A DNA stretch of 64,000 nt from Dromiciops gliroides (GCF_019393635.1 NC_057861.1:302333468-302397467), one strand, 5' to 3'. Positions 45,881-57,798 are shown, counted from the stretch's first letter. The notes: a model not told the origin generated them from the sequence alone. Numbers and translations: made by a program.

Positions 45881-47086
45881 CTGAAAGGAAAGATTTGAAA
45901 ATCCCAACATTAAGCTGCCTGCATAGCTCCATATGTTCATATTCCTTCCACTATGTAGCTAGAAAGTAACTGTTTCCCCAGGGTCAGCTGCAATTTTGTA
46001 ATGTTTGTCAAATACACTAACTGGGCACTTCCCTTGCCTCCCTCCTTCCAACCCCCGGCCAATGCCTTCATCTCCCAAAATATAAGCATTGCTATTCTGT
46101 GGGGCTATGTTTAAATAGATATAACCACACAAGGGGAAAGGGGATTGAAGATAGGCATAAGTACTTTAATGTGTGTTTTTTCTATATAGGAATGCTTGAA
46201 GGTGGGGAGGAGAGCTGAGGAGAGAATCAATAGACTGATTAGTCTGTGTTACACAGAGGGCACTTGGTAAATTGTTGGAAACCATATACCTATTACCCTA
46301 CATATTTTCATATGCTGTTGTATGGTTTGGGATCCACTTTTTTTTTTTTTTTTTTTTTTTTTTGCTGAGGCAATTGGGGTTAAGTGACTCGCCCAGGATC
46401 ACACAGCTAGTAAGTGTCAAGTATCTGTGGTCGGATTTGAACTCGGGTCCTCCTGAATCCAGGGCCGGTGCTCTATCCACTGCACCACCTAGCTGCCCCT
46501 GGGATCCACTTTCTAACAACAGTTTCGCACTTGACATCCCTAGACTAGAGTGTTCAGAGGTTCTATTCTTGGCCTGAATGAAGTTGGAGAAAAATCATGA
46601 AACCACCTTGACTTTATCCACTACAAATCTTTGTTACATAATCTCAGTTTGGTTCAAACTGCAGCAAGGTAATCCTTTTATACCTTCCTGATGGGTCACT
46701 ACCTTGCTCATCACATTGGTTGTTCCATACCTTTTGGAAAGTGTTTTTCTCCAAATACTTCTCATATCACTCCAATGCCTTTTCCTTTACCCCCATTTCC
46801 ACATGAAGAAGTGGTCTTTCTCTTGGCCAAGGCAAACTCCTATACATATACAAGTGATTGTCTCTTCTTTCAAGCCAATTTTAACTAATTTTCATTCTCT
46901 ACCTGTCTACTGGATGCTTTCCTGCTGCCCTATAGTATTTCTGTCTCCTCCACACCCTCCCTTCCCCCACCAAAAAACAAATGAAACAAACAACCTTCAC
47001 TTGATCCATCCATTTCTGCTATTTTTTTTTTATATTTCTCCTTTTCATGACTAAATTCCTTGGGAAAGCCATTTACTTTTTTCTTT

Positions 47087-47123
<37 letters not shown>

Positions 47124-49055
47124 TGAGGCAATTGGGGTTAAGTGACTTGCCCAGGGTCACACAGCTAGTAAGTGTTAAGTGTCTGAGGCCGGATTTGAAC
47201 TCAGGTACTCCTGACTCCAGGGCCGGTACTCTATCCACTGAGCCATCTAGCTGCCCTGGGAAAGCCATTTACAACTGATGTTTCCTTTTTCTCTCTCCTC
47301 ACTCTCTTAATTCTTTGCTACCTGGATTGTGATCTCATTAGTCAACTGAAGCAGCTGTCTCTCAAGTTACCAATGATCTCTTAATTTCTAAACTTAATGT
47401 CCTTTTCTCAATTCTCAGCCCTCTTTATCTTTCTGCATCTTTTGACAATGTGGATCACCTTTTTTCCCCTTGAGAATCTTTTCTCTCTAGATTTTTTTGG
47501 CCCCGATCTCTTCTACTTATACACCTACCTGCCTGACCACTACTCAGTCTCCTTTACTGGATCTTCATCCAGGTTTTGTTCCTAATTGTAGAGATCCATC
47601 AGGCCATCTTTTTCTTCTCCTCATGAATTAGTTCTCTTGGTCATCTCATCAACTCCCCTGGGTTCAATTATCTCTATGTATATGATTCACAGATCTATTA
47701 ATTCAGTTCTAACCATTCTCCATCATCTTCCAGTCTTGTATATGCACCTTCATATTGGACATCTCAAATTGTATGTCATATAGACATCTTAAGATCAGGA
47801 TGTCCAAAACAACTCATTCTTTCCTAAAATCTTCTTAACTTCCCAATTACTGTTGAAGGTAATACCATCTCCCCAGTTAGCCAGCCTCTCAATCTGGGTG
47901 TCATTCTCGACTCCTTACTTTGACTCCTTATATCTAATCAGTTGTTGTGTCCATCATTTCCCATATATGCCCTCCTTTACTCTGACATTCCCACTTCTCT
48001 GGCATAGGTCCTTATCACCTAATTCATAGATTATTGTAATAGCCTTCTGGACAATATTCTTTCCTTGACTTTCTCTACTCCAGTCCATCCTCTACTCAGC
48101 TGTCAAACCTGTCCTCAAAGTACAGGTCTGACCATGCCACCCACTTCTAAGATCAAATGTCTAAGTCTGGTTTATCCTCAAGTCTCACTGGATAGGCCTA
48201 GAATCATTTCAGGGACCTTAAAAATCTTACTCCTCTCCAACTTCCCATTTGCTTATTGTTGCCAGAAATTGACAAGAGAAGACCATCTTCATTATTTAAG
48301 CAGAGGCCAAAAGAATAAGTAAGCCTGTACTTTCATTTGAACAGGGTATGAAGCATCTTCATTCAACAACTAGAATGACCAACACTGGATTTGTCTCTGG
48401 CTTTGATAGAAGGAAAAGAAGGCTTTACTTTTGAAATATGGGGAGAATTCCATGTTGGTTGAGAGGGTTTATAAATAGGAAGCAAGAAGCTGAGGATAAG
48501 ACTTTACAGTTTTTTCAAAGATCTAGAAACCATTTCAGAATATGGATGCTGATTGAACCATACTATTTCTTTTATTTTTGGTGCTGTTATTTTTCTTTTT
48601 TGAGGTTTTTCTTTTTTGCTCTGATTCTTCTCTTATAACATGACTAATACAGAAATGTTTAATGTTATTATATATACACATACAAACACATATGTATATG
48701 TATGTGTATATATATATATATATGTGTGTGTGTAAACCTATATCAGATTACCTGCTATCTAGGGGAATGGGGGAGGGAGGGGACAGAGGGAGAAAAATTT
48801 GAAATTGGAAATCTTATAAAAACAAATGTCGAGGACTATCTCTACATTTAACTGGAAAATAATAAAATACTTTTATTAAAAAATATATATGTATATCATT
48901 TGGGGGGGCAGCTAGGTGGTTCAGTGGATAGAGCACTGGCCCTGGATTCAGGAGGACCCAAGTTCAAATCCAACCTCAGACACTTGACGCTTTCTAGCTG
49001 TGTGACCCTGGGCAGGTCACTTAACCCTTGTTGTCCTGCAAACCAAACCAAATTT

Positions 49056-49093
<38 letters not shown>

Positions 49094-50401
49094 TATATAT
49101 AAATTATATATATAAACACATATGTATATGTGTGTGTATGTTTATTGTAGGCATTAAAATTAGCTTCAGGCTCCTGAATGGACCATGCCCCTCCCCCAGC
49201 ACTACAGCTCTCCGAAACCACCCCAGACACACAAGCCTCCAGTGCCCAAACCCTGCTTTGTGGGAATACGCACAGGAGGCCTGAGGGACACCTTGGCTTG
49301 CTTTGCCCAGCCCCCAGCTCCTGGCATGGCACAGGCTCTGCCATGGCCCTGGGGAGGGCAGCCCAAGTTTCACCTGAGAGAGGAGGTTAATAAAAAGAGA
49401 CGTAGGGAGACAAAGGGGGGCTTGCAGTTAGGAGGGGACACTAGAAGAAGGAGACACTACAGATAAAGGAGACACAGGGAGACGCTAAGAAAGTTGCAGG
49501 TACAGCAAACAGTAAGCACAGGCAGCAGCAGCAGCAGCAGCAGCCGCAGCAGCAGTGGGGGCCAGCATACCCCCAGGCCAGAGAAGCTCAGGTGGCAGGA
49601 GAGAAAGCTGAAAGAGAGAGTGTTTCAGGTTGTATTCCTTGCTTGTTTCTACACTTAATTCTAAGTTTGTTTCATATAAATAAACCCTGCTTTGTTTATT
49701 AAAAAAAGAGAGAGAGACTGTTTGCTTATCATTTTAGGAGAAGCCGTGTAGGAATTTATAAACAGCCCATATTAAATTGTGGTAAAATATGAAAGTTTTT
49801 AACAGTCGGTTAGGATAACTGAAAGACGCCAGTTTTTCAAGGACCACCCTTTTGGGGAGGAGATGAACAGTCCGCCTGCTGCGCATGTCAGACTGCCTGC
49901 CGGGTACAGTCCGCCTGCTGCGCATGTCAGACTGCCTGCCGGGTACAGTCCGCCTGCTGCGCATGTCAGACTGCCTGCCGGGTTTTTTGACTTCCGGGGT
50001 GGAGAGAAGGAGAGTAGGCCTTTTTGCCTGCTTGGCGGGACTCCTGGCGGCGCAGCACAGACGGTCTCCCTCACTCCAAAGGTGGCCTTTTTTGGTTTGG
50101 TGAGTTTTTATAAGAAATATAGACTAAGCCTAGATTTAAGACGATTTCTACTGTATTTCTACTTTCCTATCCTTCTAATCAACAACACCTTATATACAAT
50201 AAAGGCTCTATCTAGAAAACCAGAAGCTTCTTCCATTTACTAGTCTGGGAGATAAATTAAGGGAAAAGTTAAGTAGGGGAGATTTATGATCTAATATCCA
50301 ATTTTAAATTTCACAAAATTAAAAGCAGTTAGATAGCCAGCCAGGAGTTCACAGATTAGGCCTACCAGGTAATAAAATATTTTTTTACATTATGTATATA
50401 A

Positions 50402-50432
<31 letters not shown>

Positions 50433-50482
50433 TATATATATACATACATATACATGTACATGTAAATATATATGCATGTATG

Positions 50483-50529
<47 letters not shown>

Positions 50530-53500
50530 TTGATCCTCACAACAACCCTGCAAGGTAGGTGTGGTTATTATGCCCATTTTACAGTTGAGGAGATAGGCAG
50601 TGGTTAAGTGACTTGCCCAGAGCTTCACATCTAGTAAGTGTCTGAATCAAAATTTGAAGTCATGTTCTTGGGTACTTTGTGGGTTTCAGAAACCAGAATT
50701 TTTTCCACAAGTTTTCAGTTTAAATCTATGCTTCATAAATTCATAAAATGTTATCCTTATCTTTCTTGGCCCCTATCCCTACAGCTGACCTAAAGGTATT
50801 TCATCCCTAAGGAAGATTCTCTCCTTTCCTTTTTCTTTTGCAAAGAAGGTAATATCTCTTTTTGATCAAATGCATTCTTTTTTTATTCTAAATCCAATAT
50901 TATTTTGAGTCTTATGATAAAGATCAACGGCATATATCAAGAATTGAGTTGATATTTTTTAAAAAAATTAACTACATCCCTGGGCCTTTTGAAAGATCAG
51001 CATGGGAGAATGGAAATCATATCCAAAGTCTATGGTAACAACTCGACAATGAGAAAAGAACAATTTGAATAAGGACATACAAGAATGCATAGTTGTCATT
51101 GTATCCATCAAGTCTTACCTTTTTGCCATCATCACGAGGAAACACAAATATAATAATCAATTCCGTTTGATCATATGAACTTATATAAACAGTAGCATTC
51201 AGCTCTTCTATATAGAATCCCAGAAATAGCTTTTCCTTTGATATAATCTGACTGAATCTGTACTCCTGCTTAAAAGAAACAAATGAACATTTGATCAAAG
51301 TCAGATTATGGAAAAGGGCAGGTAAAAAGCGAAAAAAAATTAAATGTCTGAATTTTTAAACCATTCATTTAAATTTAAACTATTCATTCACCTCAAAGGC
51401 ATATTGCAATTACTTTTAACATATTCCCTCATAACAGTTTCTATGTTATCTGTAAAACCCTTCCTTAACCCTCCCTGCTTCCATCCTACCTGTATGATTT
51501 TTTGACTTCTAGGGGTTCTTTTCATAGGTTCAGGATCAGTCTTCCATGTTAATTTAAACTTGATGGCATTCACAAAGATCAATAGGTTAAGTGGATTAAC
51601 TGAATCCATGGGTACAGCCTCTAAAATTTTACCTTTAAGAATTAAGTAGAAAATATGTTTCATTCCTAGACATACATCCATTGATAAACTTTGGCATGGC
51701 ACATATAAAAGATCCTATACTGAGCACCAGATATTTTAAGGTTCTAAGTTAATTTGATATCTAATGAAGGAGACAGACCTCCCCATTTTACCCAGATTAG
51801 AAATGTTCTAGCTTCTCATGATCAGCATGAAAGCTTTTAACTTTCTCCATTTTTCTAATCTGTATAGTGTCACCTCTCTTTAGGCAACCTCCTTTACTGG
51901 GAGCTTGTGTTATGGGTGTCACACTGTGCAGATACCTGATCTATTTTAGGCCTACTGCAGCTCAAATTCCTGAGATTAAGAATCCGCCAGCCTCAGCCTT
52001 TCCAGCAACGGGGACTATAGGCATGTGCCAACATGCCCAGCTCTAAACATTAAAATTAAAAAAAAAACTTCATTGTTATAAAAAACCTCTCTTGTATAAT
52101 AATAATAGTCCACATTTATACAACATTTCAAAGTATATAATTCATCTTTTATCTATTATCTCATTAGATCCAAATAAACTTGTCAGGTAGGTGCTGTTAT
52201 TTTTCCTATTTAACAGAAGAGGAAACAGAGGTTGATTAAAAAAAAAAGTGTCTTGCCCAGGGTTATATAGCTAATAAGTATCTGAGCCAGGATTGCAACT
52301 CAAGTCTTCCTGACTAAGTTCAGCATTCTAACCATTACATCACACAATGACACTGCATTAGGCAGCAGGGATTTTGATTGGATATAGTCTGTACTCTCAA
52401 AGGAATTATAATTTTGAATCAAGAAAAAGAGATATAGAAATATATAATATATGCAAATAAAATGTGTACTTCAATGTTTCAAGAATCTATGTTCTCTCTG
52501 TGAATGCAGACTGAAACTTCCCCTTAAGCTGTGGTGGCTTTAAAAAAATCATCTCAGTTGGCAATCTTCTGAGATGAATTTCTCAGAAATTAGTTACGTT
52601 GGTTCTTGGATAACAGACAATCAGAGATGGTTACTGGACCCAGACTCCAAACACTTCTGTTCAAATCCAGCCTCAGACACTTACTAGATGTATGGCCCTG
52701 GGCAAATCACAGATTATCTCTGCCTCAGTTTCCTCAACTGTAGAATGGGGATCATAGCAACATCTACTTCACAGGATTGCTATGAAGATCTAATGAGATA
52801 ATAATTGGAAAGCACTTAGCATAGTGCCTGGCAAAGGATAAGTGCTTACCTTTCCTATTGATAAATACAGGAAAGAGATACAAATCTGCAATATGATAAA
52901 CCAATAATATGCTGGACAGAATCAGATGGAACTTATACCTGACTTAACTAGGAGAAACTCTGAAGCATTCAGTGACTAAAAACTGGTAGAAGAATGCAAG
53001 CTGTTCCCAGTCTGGGCAAACAGAGTACTCGAAGTACAGAAAGTGAGAAAGGAATGACTGTATGTGAGTACCTCAGCATCAACCTGTCTGGAATGGAGGG
53101 CAAGACAGAGTATCAGTGCTTGAGGAGATGACTGTGATAAAGTAGAGTAGGGAAATATCATGGAACTTTTAGTACTTCACATAGGCATCACTGTGTTTGA
53201 TCACTTGGTGGTACCAGAAGCCACTAGACAGCTATGATGTAGGTGAAAAAGTCAAGACCACTCAAGGTGAGAAGCTAGAGAGAGGTATATTCAAGTTCTC
53301 TATAAGTTGACTTCTTAAGGATTATAGTTCTCTGAAGATGGAATGGGCTATTTCACAAGGTAGGGTACTACCTCTTATTACATGCATTCAAGGAAAGCTT
53401 AGATGACCCTTTGTCAGGTGGTCTGTTTTGGAAGAGATCCTTAATGAGGTGCAGATAGGACTATAAAGCCTCTGAGGTTTTGGAGTTCTGTGAAGATGTA

Positions 53501-54198
53501 AGCCACTGATATGGATATTTCTGAAAAGATGACCAATATGGCCAACATGAAAAGATAAATTTATGACCTTCAGTGTTGTCTTCTACCCAAGCATTTATGT
53601 GTTTCCTCATGGTCTCTGCCTCTTCAGAAAAGCAAACATGTTCCAGTACAGAATTGTAAAACTTTTCACAGGATTCTTTAAAAGACTAGAAGAGAGCAGG
53701 GGGAAAAGTCAGATATTTCTTTTACCTATTTCTAAGAAATAACAAAAATAATATTTAGGAATATACCAATATTTTTATTATGAACATCTTTTAAGAAACA
53801 TGCAAACGTATGTTCCCAATGAGTAAGATTGTTTCTTAATGATATTGCAGACTATTGAAAGAATTCTTATAGGACAAGTTATATTCCATCTCATTTCTTC
53901 CCCTCCAATGTTCATGCAAATCACATTTTAATAGCACATAGTATCCAACCAGAGGCAGCAAGGTATAGTGGGGTATTGATCTAATCTGAGACTTAGATTT
54001 CATTGTCCTCATCAAATATTCTTCATAATCACTTTGATTAAGTAGAAACACATGACTTACTGGGAGGAAATTTAAAACATTCTCTCCAAAGAGTCTATTG
54101 GTAGTTTCAAGCAGATATGAAGGGTCTGGTTCATTCATTTGGGTGAGAAGTGATTGGAAACACAGGTTAAGATCTTCACCTCTGTCTGAAGAAAATAA
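45470..54198 (-). CDS. Diverged clade-B serpin (SERPINB6/B9-like), five coding exons, ATG exon not found
   Basis: Minus-strand exons: 54198-54061 (138 bp), 53685-53568 (118), 51632-51490 (143), 51268-51119 (150) and 45880-45470 (411 with stop). Lengths and phases match SERPINB1 exon for exon, each junction is GT/AG, and all five frames are open. Residues fit B6/B9: FQSLLTQMNE, TNRLFGENVLNFLP, CEKFYNSVLEHVCFSEEAET, GKILEAVP, FVNAIKFKLTW, KELTYETFIAWT, SYDMFNILCSLGMCDAF, KADFSGLSEL and ILFCGRISSS. Inhibitory features are lost: the hinge reads EEGIQASAATV (P14 Thr is Ile), the DHPF strand is replaced by KTAS, and the P1 position by length is Gly. The exon that should carry the ATG is not visible up to 64000. 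It may be a non-inhibitory serpin or a recently dead gene with intact frames. I cannot decide from sequence alone. Confidence 0.75.
46340..46499 (-). repeat. tRNA-derived SINE
   Basis: Antisense copy with T23 tail, duplication GGGATCCACT on both sides. It lies in the large last intron of the second serpin. Confidence 0.94.
46620..48250 (+). repeat. L2-type LINE, long remnant
   Basis: L2 ORF2 text in order: 'ctgcctgaccactactcagt', 'ttagttctcttggtcatctc', 'acatctcaaattgtatgtca', 'ctactccagtccatcctcta', 'cagggaccttaaaaatctta'. A SINE is inserted at 47085. No open frame. Confidence 0.75.
47085..47258 (-). repeat. tRNA-derived SINE in L2
   Basis: Antisense copy with a long T tail, target duplication GGGAAAGCCATTTAC on both sides. 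Confidence 0.95.
48540..48890 (+). mobile_element. L1 3' UTR fragment
   Basis: Same 3' UTR as the L1 at 54511-56157 ('atgctgattgaaccatacta', 'tatcagattacctgctatct', a G-rich tract, A-rich end) without ORF2 sequence. A TA/TG microsatellite is embedded at 48680-48735. Confidence 0.8.
48905..49052 (+). repeat. tRNA-derived SINE
   Basis: Sense copy after a G run. A (CA)n microsatellite follows at 49059-49090. Confidence 0.92.
49146..50389 (+). mobile_element. Solo LTR fossil, family Y, long form
   Basis: TGTAGG...TTACA limits and a 4-bp duplication TTAT (49142-49145, 50390-50393). Sense AATAAA near 49679. A CAG run is at 49522-49552, and three tandem 39-base units at 49868-49984. Head and tail match the element at 56807-57630. 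Confidence 0.8.
49868..49984. repeat. Three 39-base tandem repeats inside the LTR
   Basis: Units start at 49868, 49907 and 49946 and look identical. Each opens 'cagtccgcctgctgcgcatg'. CpG-containing. Confidence 0.97.
50396..50530. repeat. (TA)n/(CA)n/(GT)n compound microsatellite
   Basis: Alternating TA, then CATA, then about 20 GT units, immediately next to the LTR end. Confidence 0.95.
50530..50665 (-). repeat. MIR-type CORE-SINE
   Basis: 'Cctcacaacaaccctgcaag' and 'gttaagtgacttgcccagag' are antisense MIR. From 50665 to 51118 is plain intron. Confidence 0.8.
51119..51268 (-). CDS. Second serpin, exon homologous to SERPINB1 residues 190-245
   Basis: 150 bp (or 147 if the next CAG is used as acceptor; both keep frame). 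Reads EYRFSQIISKEKLFLGFYI and EELNATVYISSYDQTEL, then FVFPRDDGKK. The normally conserved LELPY reads YISSY. Donor GTAAGA. Confidence 0.82.
51490..51632 (-). CDS. Second serpin, exon homologous to SERPINB1 residues 142-189
   Basis: 143 bp from the split Gly of GKILEAVPMDSV through FVNAIKFKLTWKTDPEP to QKIIQ. The usual [10 protein letters not shown] reads VNAIKFKLTW. Donor GTAGGA. Confidence 0.85.
51770..52041 (-). pseudogene. RN7SL: 7SL (SRP) RNA pseudogene, near full length
   Basis: The minus strand starts GCTGGGCATGTTGGCACATG and runs CCTATAGTCCC, GGCTGAGGCTGGCGGAT, GATCAGGTATCTGCAC, AGGTTGCCTAAAGAGAGGTG, ATGCTGATCA, TCTGGGTAAAATGG to GGTCTGTCT. These follow 7SL RNA from its 5' Alu-domain start, through the S domain, to the 3' Alu-domain end (about 272 versus about 300 bases). 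Substitutions are spread throughout. Marsupials lack Alu, and the S domain is present, so this is a 7SL retropseudogene and not a SINE. It lies in an intron of the second serpin. Confidence 0.8.
52100..52345 (-). repeat. MIR-type CORE-SINE
   Basis: Antisense: 'cattagatccaaataaactt', 'gtcttgcccagggttatata', 'cattctaaccattacatcac'. Confidence 0.8.
52625..52860 (+). repeat. MIR-type CORE-SINE
   Basis: Sense: 'ggccctgggcaaatcacaga', 'tgcctcagtttcctcaactg', 'agtgcctggcaaaggataag'. The following 52860-53560 is intron without a recognisable element. Confidence 0.82.
53568..53685 (-). CDS. Second serpin, exon homologous to SERPINB1 residues 103-142
   Basis: 118 bp open in phase 0 from SFKESCEKFYNSVLEHV to HINAWVEDNTE. 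Acceptor TTCTAG; donor GTCATA, weak for +3 to +5. Confidence 0.83.
54061..54198 (-). CDS. Second serpin, exon homologous to SERPINB1 residues 57-102
   Basis: 46 codons from LFSSDRGEDLNLCFQ to NRLFGENVLNFLP. Acceptor AACTGAG-side reads CAG, donor GTAAGT. Exactly the SERPINB1 exon length. Confidence 0.85.
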
Positions 54199-54510
54199 CT
54201 GAGAAAAAGCAGTGGGGAAGAAGAGGACATTCAATTTTTCAGTAAGTCTCTGACAAACAGAAAACAAACTTTCTGAGCGAAAGCTTCATGCAATCTTTGC
54301 TTAATTAGGGAGAAAACTGGTTAATTGTGAATTGAGCATGTGCAGGCTATCCTAGGAGGGGATATCTGATTTACCTTTTATTCAAGGGGAAAATAAAACA
54401 AATCCAGCAAAGCCAAACATGTCACAGAACAATGTCATCCTGGAAGACACCAAAACACTCAGAAATGAAACAAAAATAATTTTATTGCCAAAGTTGAAAG
54501 TAGCTCTCTA

Positions 54511-55949
54511 ATCTGGTACTGGCTAAAAAATAGAGTGGTAGATCAATGGAATAGGCTAGGCTCAGGAAATGCAGTAGTAAATGACACTAGTAATGTAGTG
54601 TTTGATAAACCCAAAGACTCCAGCTTCTGGGATAGGAACTCAGTATTTGACAAAAACTGCTGGGAAAACTGGAAGATAGTATGGCAGAAATTAGGCTTAG
54701 ACCAACATCTTACACCTTATACTAAAATAAGGTCAAAATGGATACATGATTTAGACATAAGAGGTGATACCATAGCTAAATTAGGAGAGAAAGGAATAGT
54801 GTACCTATCAGATCTTTGGAAAGGAGAACAGTTTCTGACCAAACATGAGATAGAGTATATTATAAAATGCAAAGTGGATGATTTTGATTATATTAAATTA
54901 AAAAATTTTTGTACAAACAGAAGCAATGCATCCAAAATTGGAAGGGAGGCAGAAAGCTGGGAAACAATTTTTGAGGCCAGGGCTTCTGATAAAGGCCTCA
55001 TCTCTAAAATATATAGAGAATTAAATCAAATTTATAAGAATCCAAGTCATTCCCCAATTGAGAAATGGTCAAAGGATATGAACAGGCAGTTTTCTGATGA
55101 AGAAACCAAAGCTATCTATTCCCATATGAAAAAATGCTCTAAATCTCTAATGATTAGAGAGATGCAAATTAAAACAACTCTGAGGTACCACCTGACACCT
55201 ATCAGATTGGCTAAAATGACAAAAAAGGAAGATAATAAATGTTGGAGAGGCTGTGGGAAAATTGGAACACTAATGCATTGTTGGTGGAGCTGTGAGCTGA
55301 TCCAACCATTCTGGAGAGCAATTTGGAATTATGCCCAAAGGGCGATAAAGCTGTGCATACCCTTTGACCCAGCAATCCCACTTTTAGGTCTTTTGCCCAA
55401 AGAAATCATGGAAGGGGGAAAGGGACCCACATGTACAAAAATATTTATAGCTGCTCTTTATGCGGTAGCAAGGAATTGGAAGTTAAGGGGGTGCCCATCA
55501 ATTGGGGAATGGCTGGACAAGTTGTGGTATATGAATACAATGGAATACTATTGTGCTGTAAGAAATGATGAGCAGGAAGAGTTCAGAGAAACCTGGAGGG
55601 TCTTACGTGAGCTGATGATGAGTGAGATGAGCAGAACCAGAAGAACATTGTACACAGTATCATCAACATTGAGTGTTGACCTACTGTGATGGACTATATT
55701 CTTCTCACCAATGCAATGGTACAGAAGAGTTCCAGGGAACTCATGATAGAAGAGGATCTCCAAATCCAAGAAAAAAAAAAAAAGAAAGAAAGAACTGTGG
55801 AGTATAGAAGCTGATTGAACCATATTATTTCTTTTGTTTTGGGTGCTGTTTTTTTTTTTTCTATTTTGAGGTTTTGCATCACTGCTCTGATTCTTTCTCT
55901 TGTAACAGGATTAATGCAGAAATAGGATTAATGTTATTATGTGTATATA

Positions 55950-55980
<31 letters not shown>

Positions 55981-56157
55981 GTATATGTATAGAGATATAT
56001 AGATATAACCTATATCAGATTACCTGCTGTCTAGGGGAGGGGGGAGGGAGGGGAGGGAGGGAGAAAAATCTGAAATTGTAAAGCATGTATAAACAAAAGT
56101 TGAGAACTATCTTTACATGTAACGGAAAAAATAAAATATCTCATAAAAAGAAAAAAA
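54511..56157 (+). mobile_element. Young 5'-truncated L1 with open ORF2 C-terminus
   Basis: Perfect 15-bp target duplication GAAAGTAGCTCTCTA at 54496-54510 and 56158-56172, and an A-rich tail. From 54511 the ORF2 frame is open for about 392 codons to 55689: IWYWLKNRVVDQWNR, LTPYTKIRSKWIHDL, SDKGLISKIYREL, MKKCSKSLMIREMQIKTTLR, CWRGCGKIGTLMHCWW, PFDPAIPLLG, MEYYCAVRND. This is the standard L1 ORF2 C-terminal segment with the cysteine motif. The RT and endonuclease domains are absent, so it is not autonomous. The 3' UTR holds a TA microsatellite (55940-55985). It sits about 300 bases upstream of a serpin exon. Confidence 0.95.
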
Positions 56158-56806
56158 GAAAGTAGCTCTCTAGACTCAGACTTCAATGAAAGTTGTCCCA
56201 TGGGAATAAAATTGATATTATTCTCCTTCCTCCCCCAACATAATCTGCCCTGGCCCATCTGGACCTCAAGTATGGTTGGACTTATAAGAATTGGGTTTGA
56301 ATTCTGGTTATCCCACCTAATAGCTGTGTTTTTGTCAAGTCAACAAGCATGTACAAAGTATTCACAATGTATCAGTCATTGTGCTAAGTGCTAGGGATAA
56401 AAATAAAGGCATAAATAGTCCCTTCCCTCGAGAATTTTACAATCTAATGAGAGAGACAACCTGCAAAAATGAACAACAAGAAATGTAAAGAGATTATCCA
56501 ATAGCCTACTCAAAATAAGTCTTATAGGGAGAAATTATACTCCATCTCATTTTTTCCCTCCAGTGTTTCCTGCTTTCACTTTTGACCTTCAATATCTTCA
56601 GCTTTCCTTTTTTTTATTTTTGTCTCCCTTTCATCTTATAAATATACTCAGGTCTCTCTTATTCAGAAAATGCCTTCTCCTGACTTGGCTAAACCACTTC
56701 AAGCTATTATCCTCTTCTGTCTGTTGCCAAATTTCTCAAGCAAATGGACCTGCCCAACCTCCATTTTTTTTTTTTGCTATCAATTAATGTCTTTTAACCT
56801 TTAATG

Positions 56807-57630
56807 TGTAGGTGGCTAAAATTAGCCTTGGGATCCCCGAATGGGCTGCTCCTTCCCCCAGTGTGATGGCTCTCCCCGAAACCGCCCCGGGCACATAAAC
56901 CTCACGTGCCCACACCCTGCTCAGCCGGGAGATGCACGAAAAGCCTGAAAAACACCAGAGCTTCCTCCACCCAGCTCCCAGCTCCCAGCTCCAAGACTGC
57001 CCAGCATGAGGCTCCTTGCAGCCTGGGGGAGAGAATGAATTAGCTTGGTGTGTGTAGGCAGCCTAGCCCAGGGCCTCTGAGGGGAAGAAGGGATATATAG
57101 GCTGGGGCATAGAGACTAGAGGGAGCTAGTGAGAAGACATAGAGATGCTGGAGGTCAGTCAGTGGGAGAAGAAGCTCAGGGGAGCGGGAGTGAAAGAGAA
57201 AAAGAATGAAAGGGAGAAGTTAGAAGAGGGGGTCGCTACAGTGAAAGGGGGAAGGCTACAGAGACACTACAGAAACAAACGGAGGAGCAGAGCAGTGAAA
57301 GGAGAGGGAAAGTTAAGTGAAAGGAGAGGCAGCTCAGGGGTTGTAAGCACAGGGAGCTGCAGCAGTGGACTGGCCAGACACAGGCAAGAGACACACAGGT
57401 GGCAGGAGAGAAAGTTAAAACACAGTCGGGTTGTATATTTTTCCTCTAAATTTATTCTCATAAAAAACCCCTTTGCTGTTAAATTGAAAGAGGCTTCCTA
57501 ATTTTTTTCTTATCAATTTGGGAGAAGCAGTTGTGGGAATTTATAAATGGCCCATACTAAATTAAAAGCAGTCAGATAGTGAGCCAGCCAGGAGTTCACA
57601 GATTAGGGCCCAGTTAATAATATTTTTATA
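56807..57630 (+). mobile_element. Solo LTR fossil, family Y, short form
   Basis: Starts TGTAGGTGGCTAAAATTAGC like 49146 and ends with the same 'cagccaggagttcacagatt' block. It has a TATATAGGC box (57092) and lacks the 39-base units. No target duplication is clear. Confidence 0.75.
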
Positions 57631-57798
57631 TTGAGTGGTGACCATGGCAGGACTTATGGGCAAGTTATAATTTTTCAGATGCTAATACAGCTATAGATAG
57701 TTCTAAATTTTTCAGATTAGCAGTTAATGGTTTTTTTTTTTTTACAAATGTCACCAATTAATGCTATTTTAAGAGTTTCCATCTTTATTACTTAAACT

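Noticed and set aside
51900-52045. Alu-like sequence suggesting primate contamination
   Set aside because: The similarity continues through the 7SL S domain and is well diverged, so it is a 7SL pseudogene in a marsupial context.
54535-55689. A 384-codon intact gene
   Set aside because: It is the C-terminal end of L1 ORF2 in a 5'-truncated insertion with a target duplication.
57145-57501. 118-codon open frame
   Set aside because: It lies within a family-Y LTR fossil and is a low-complexity K/R/E translation.
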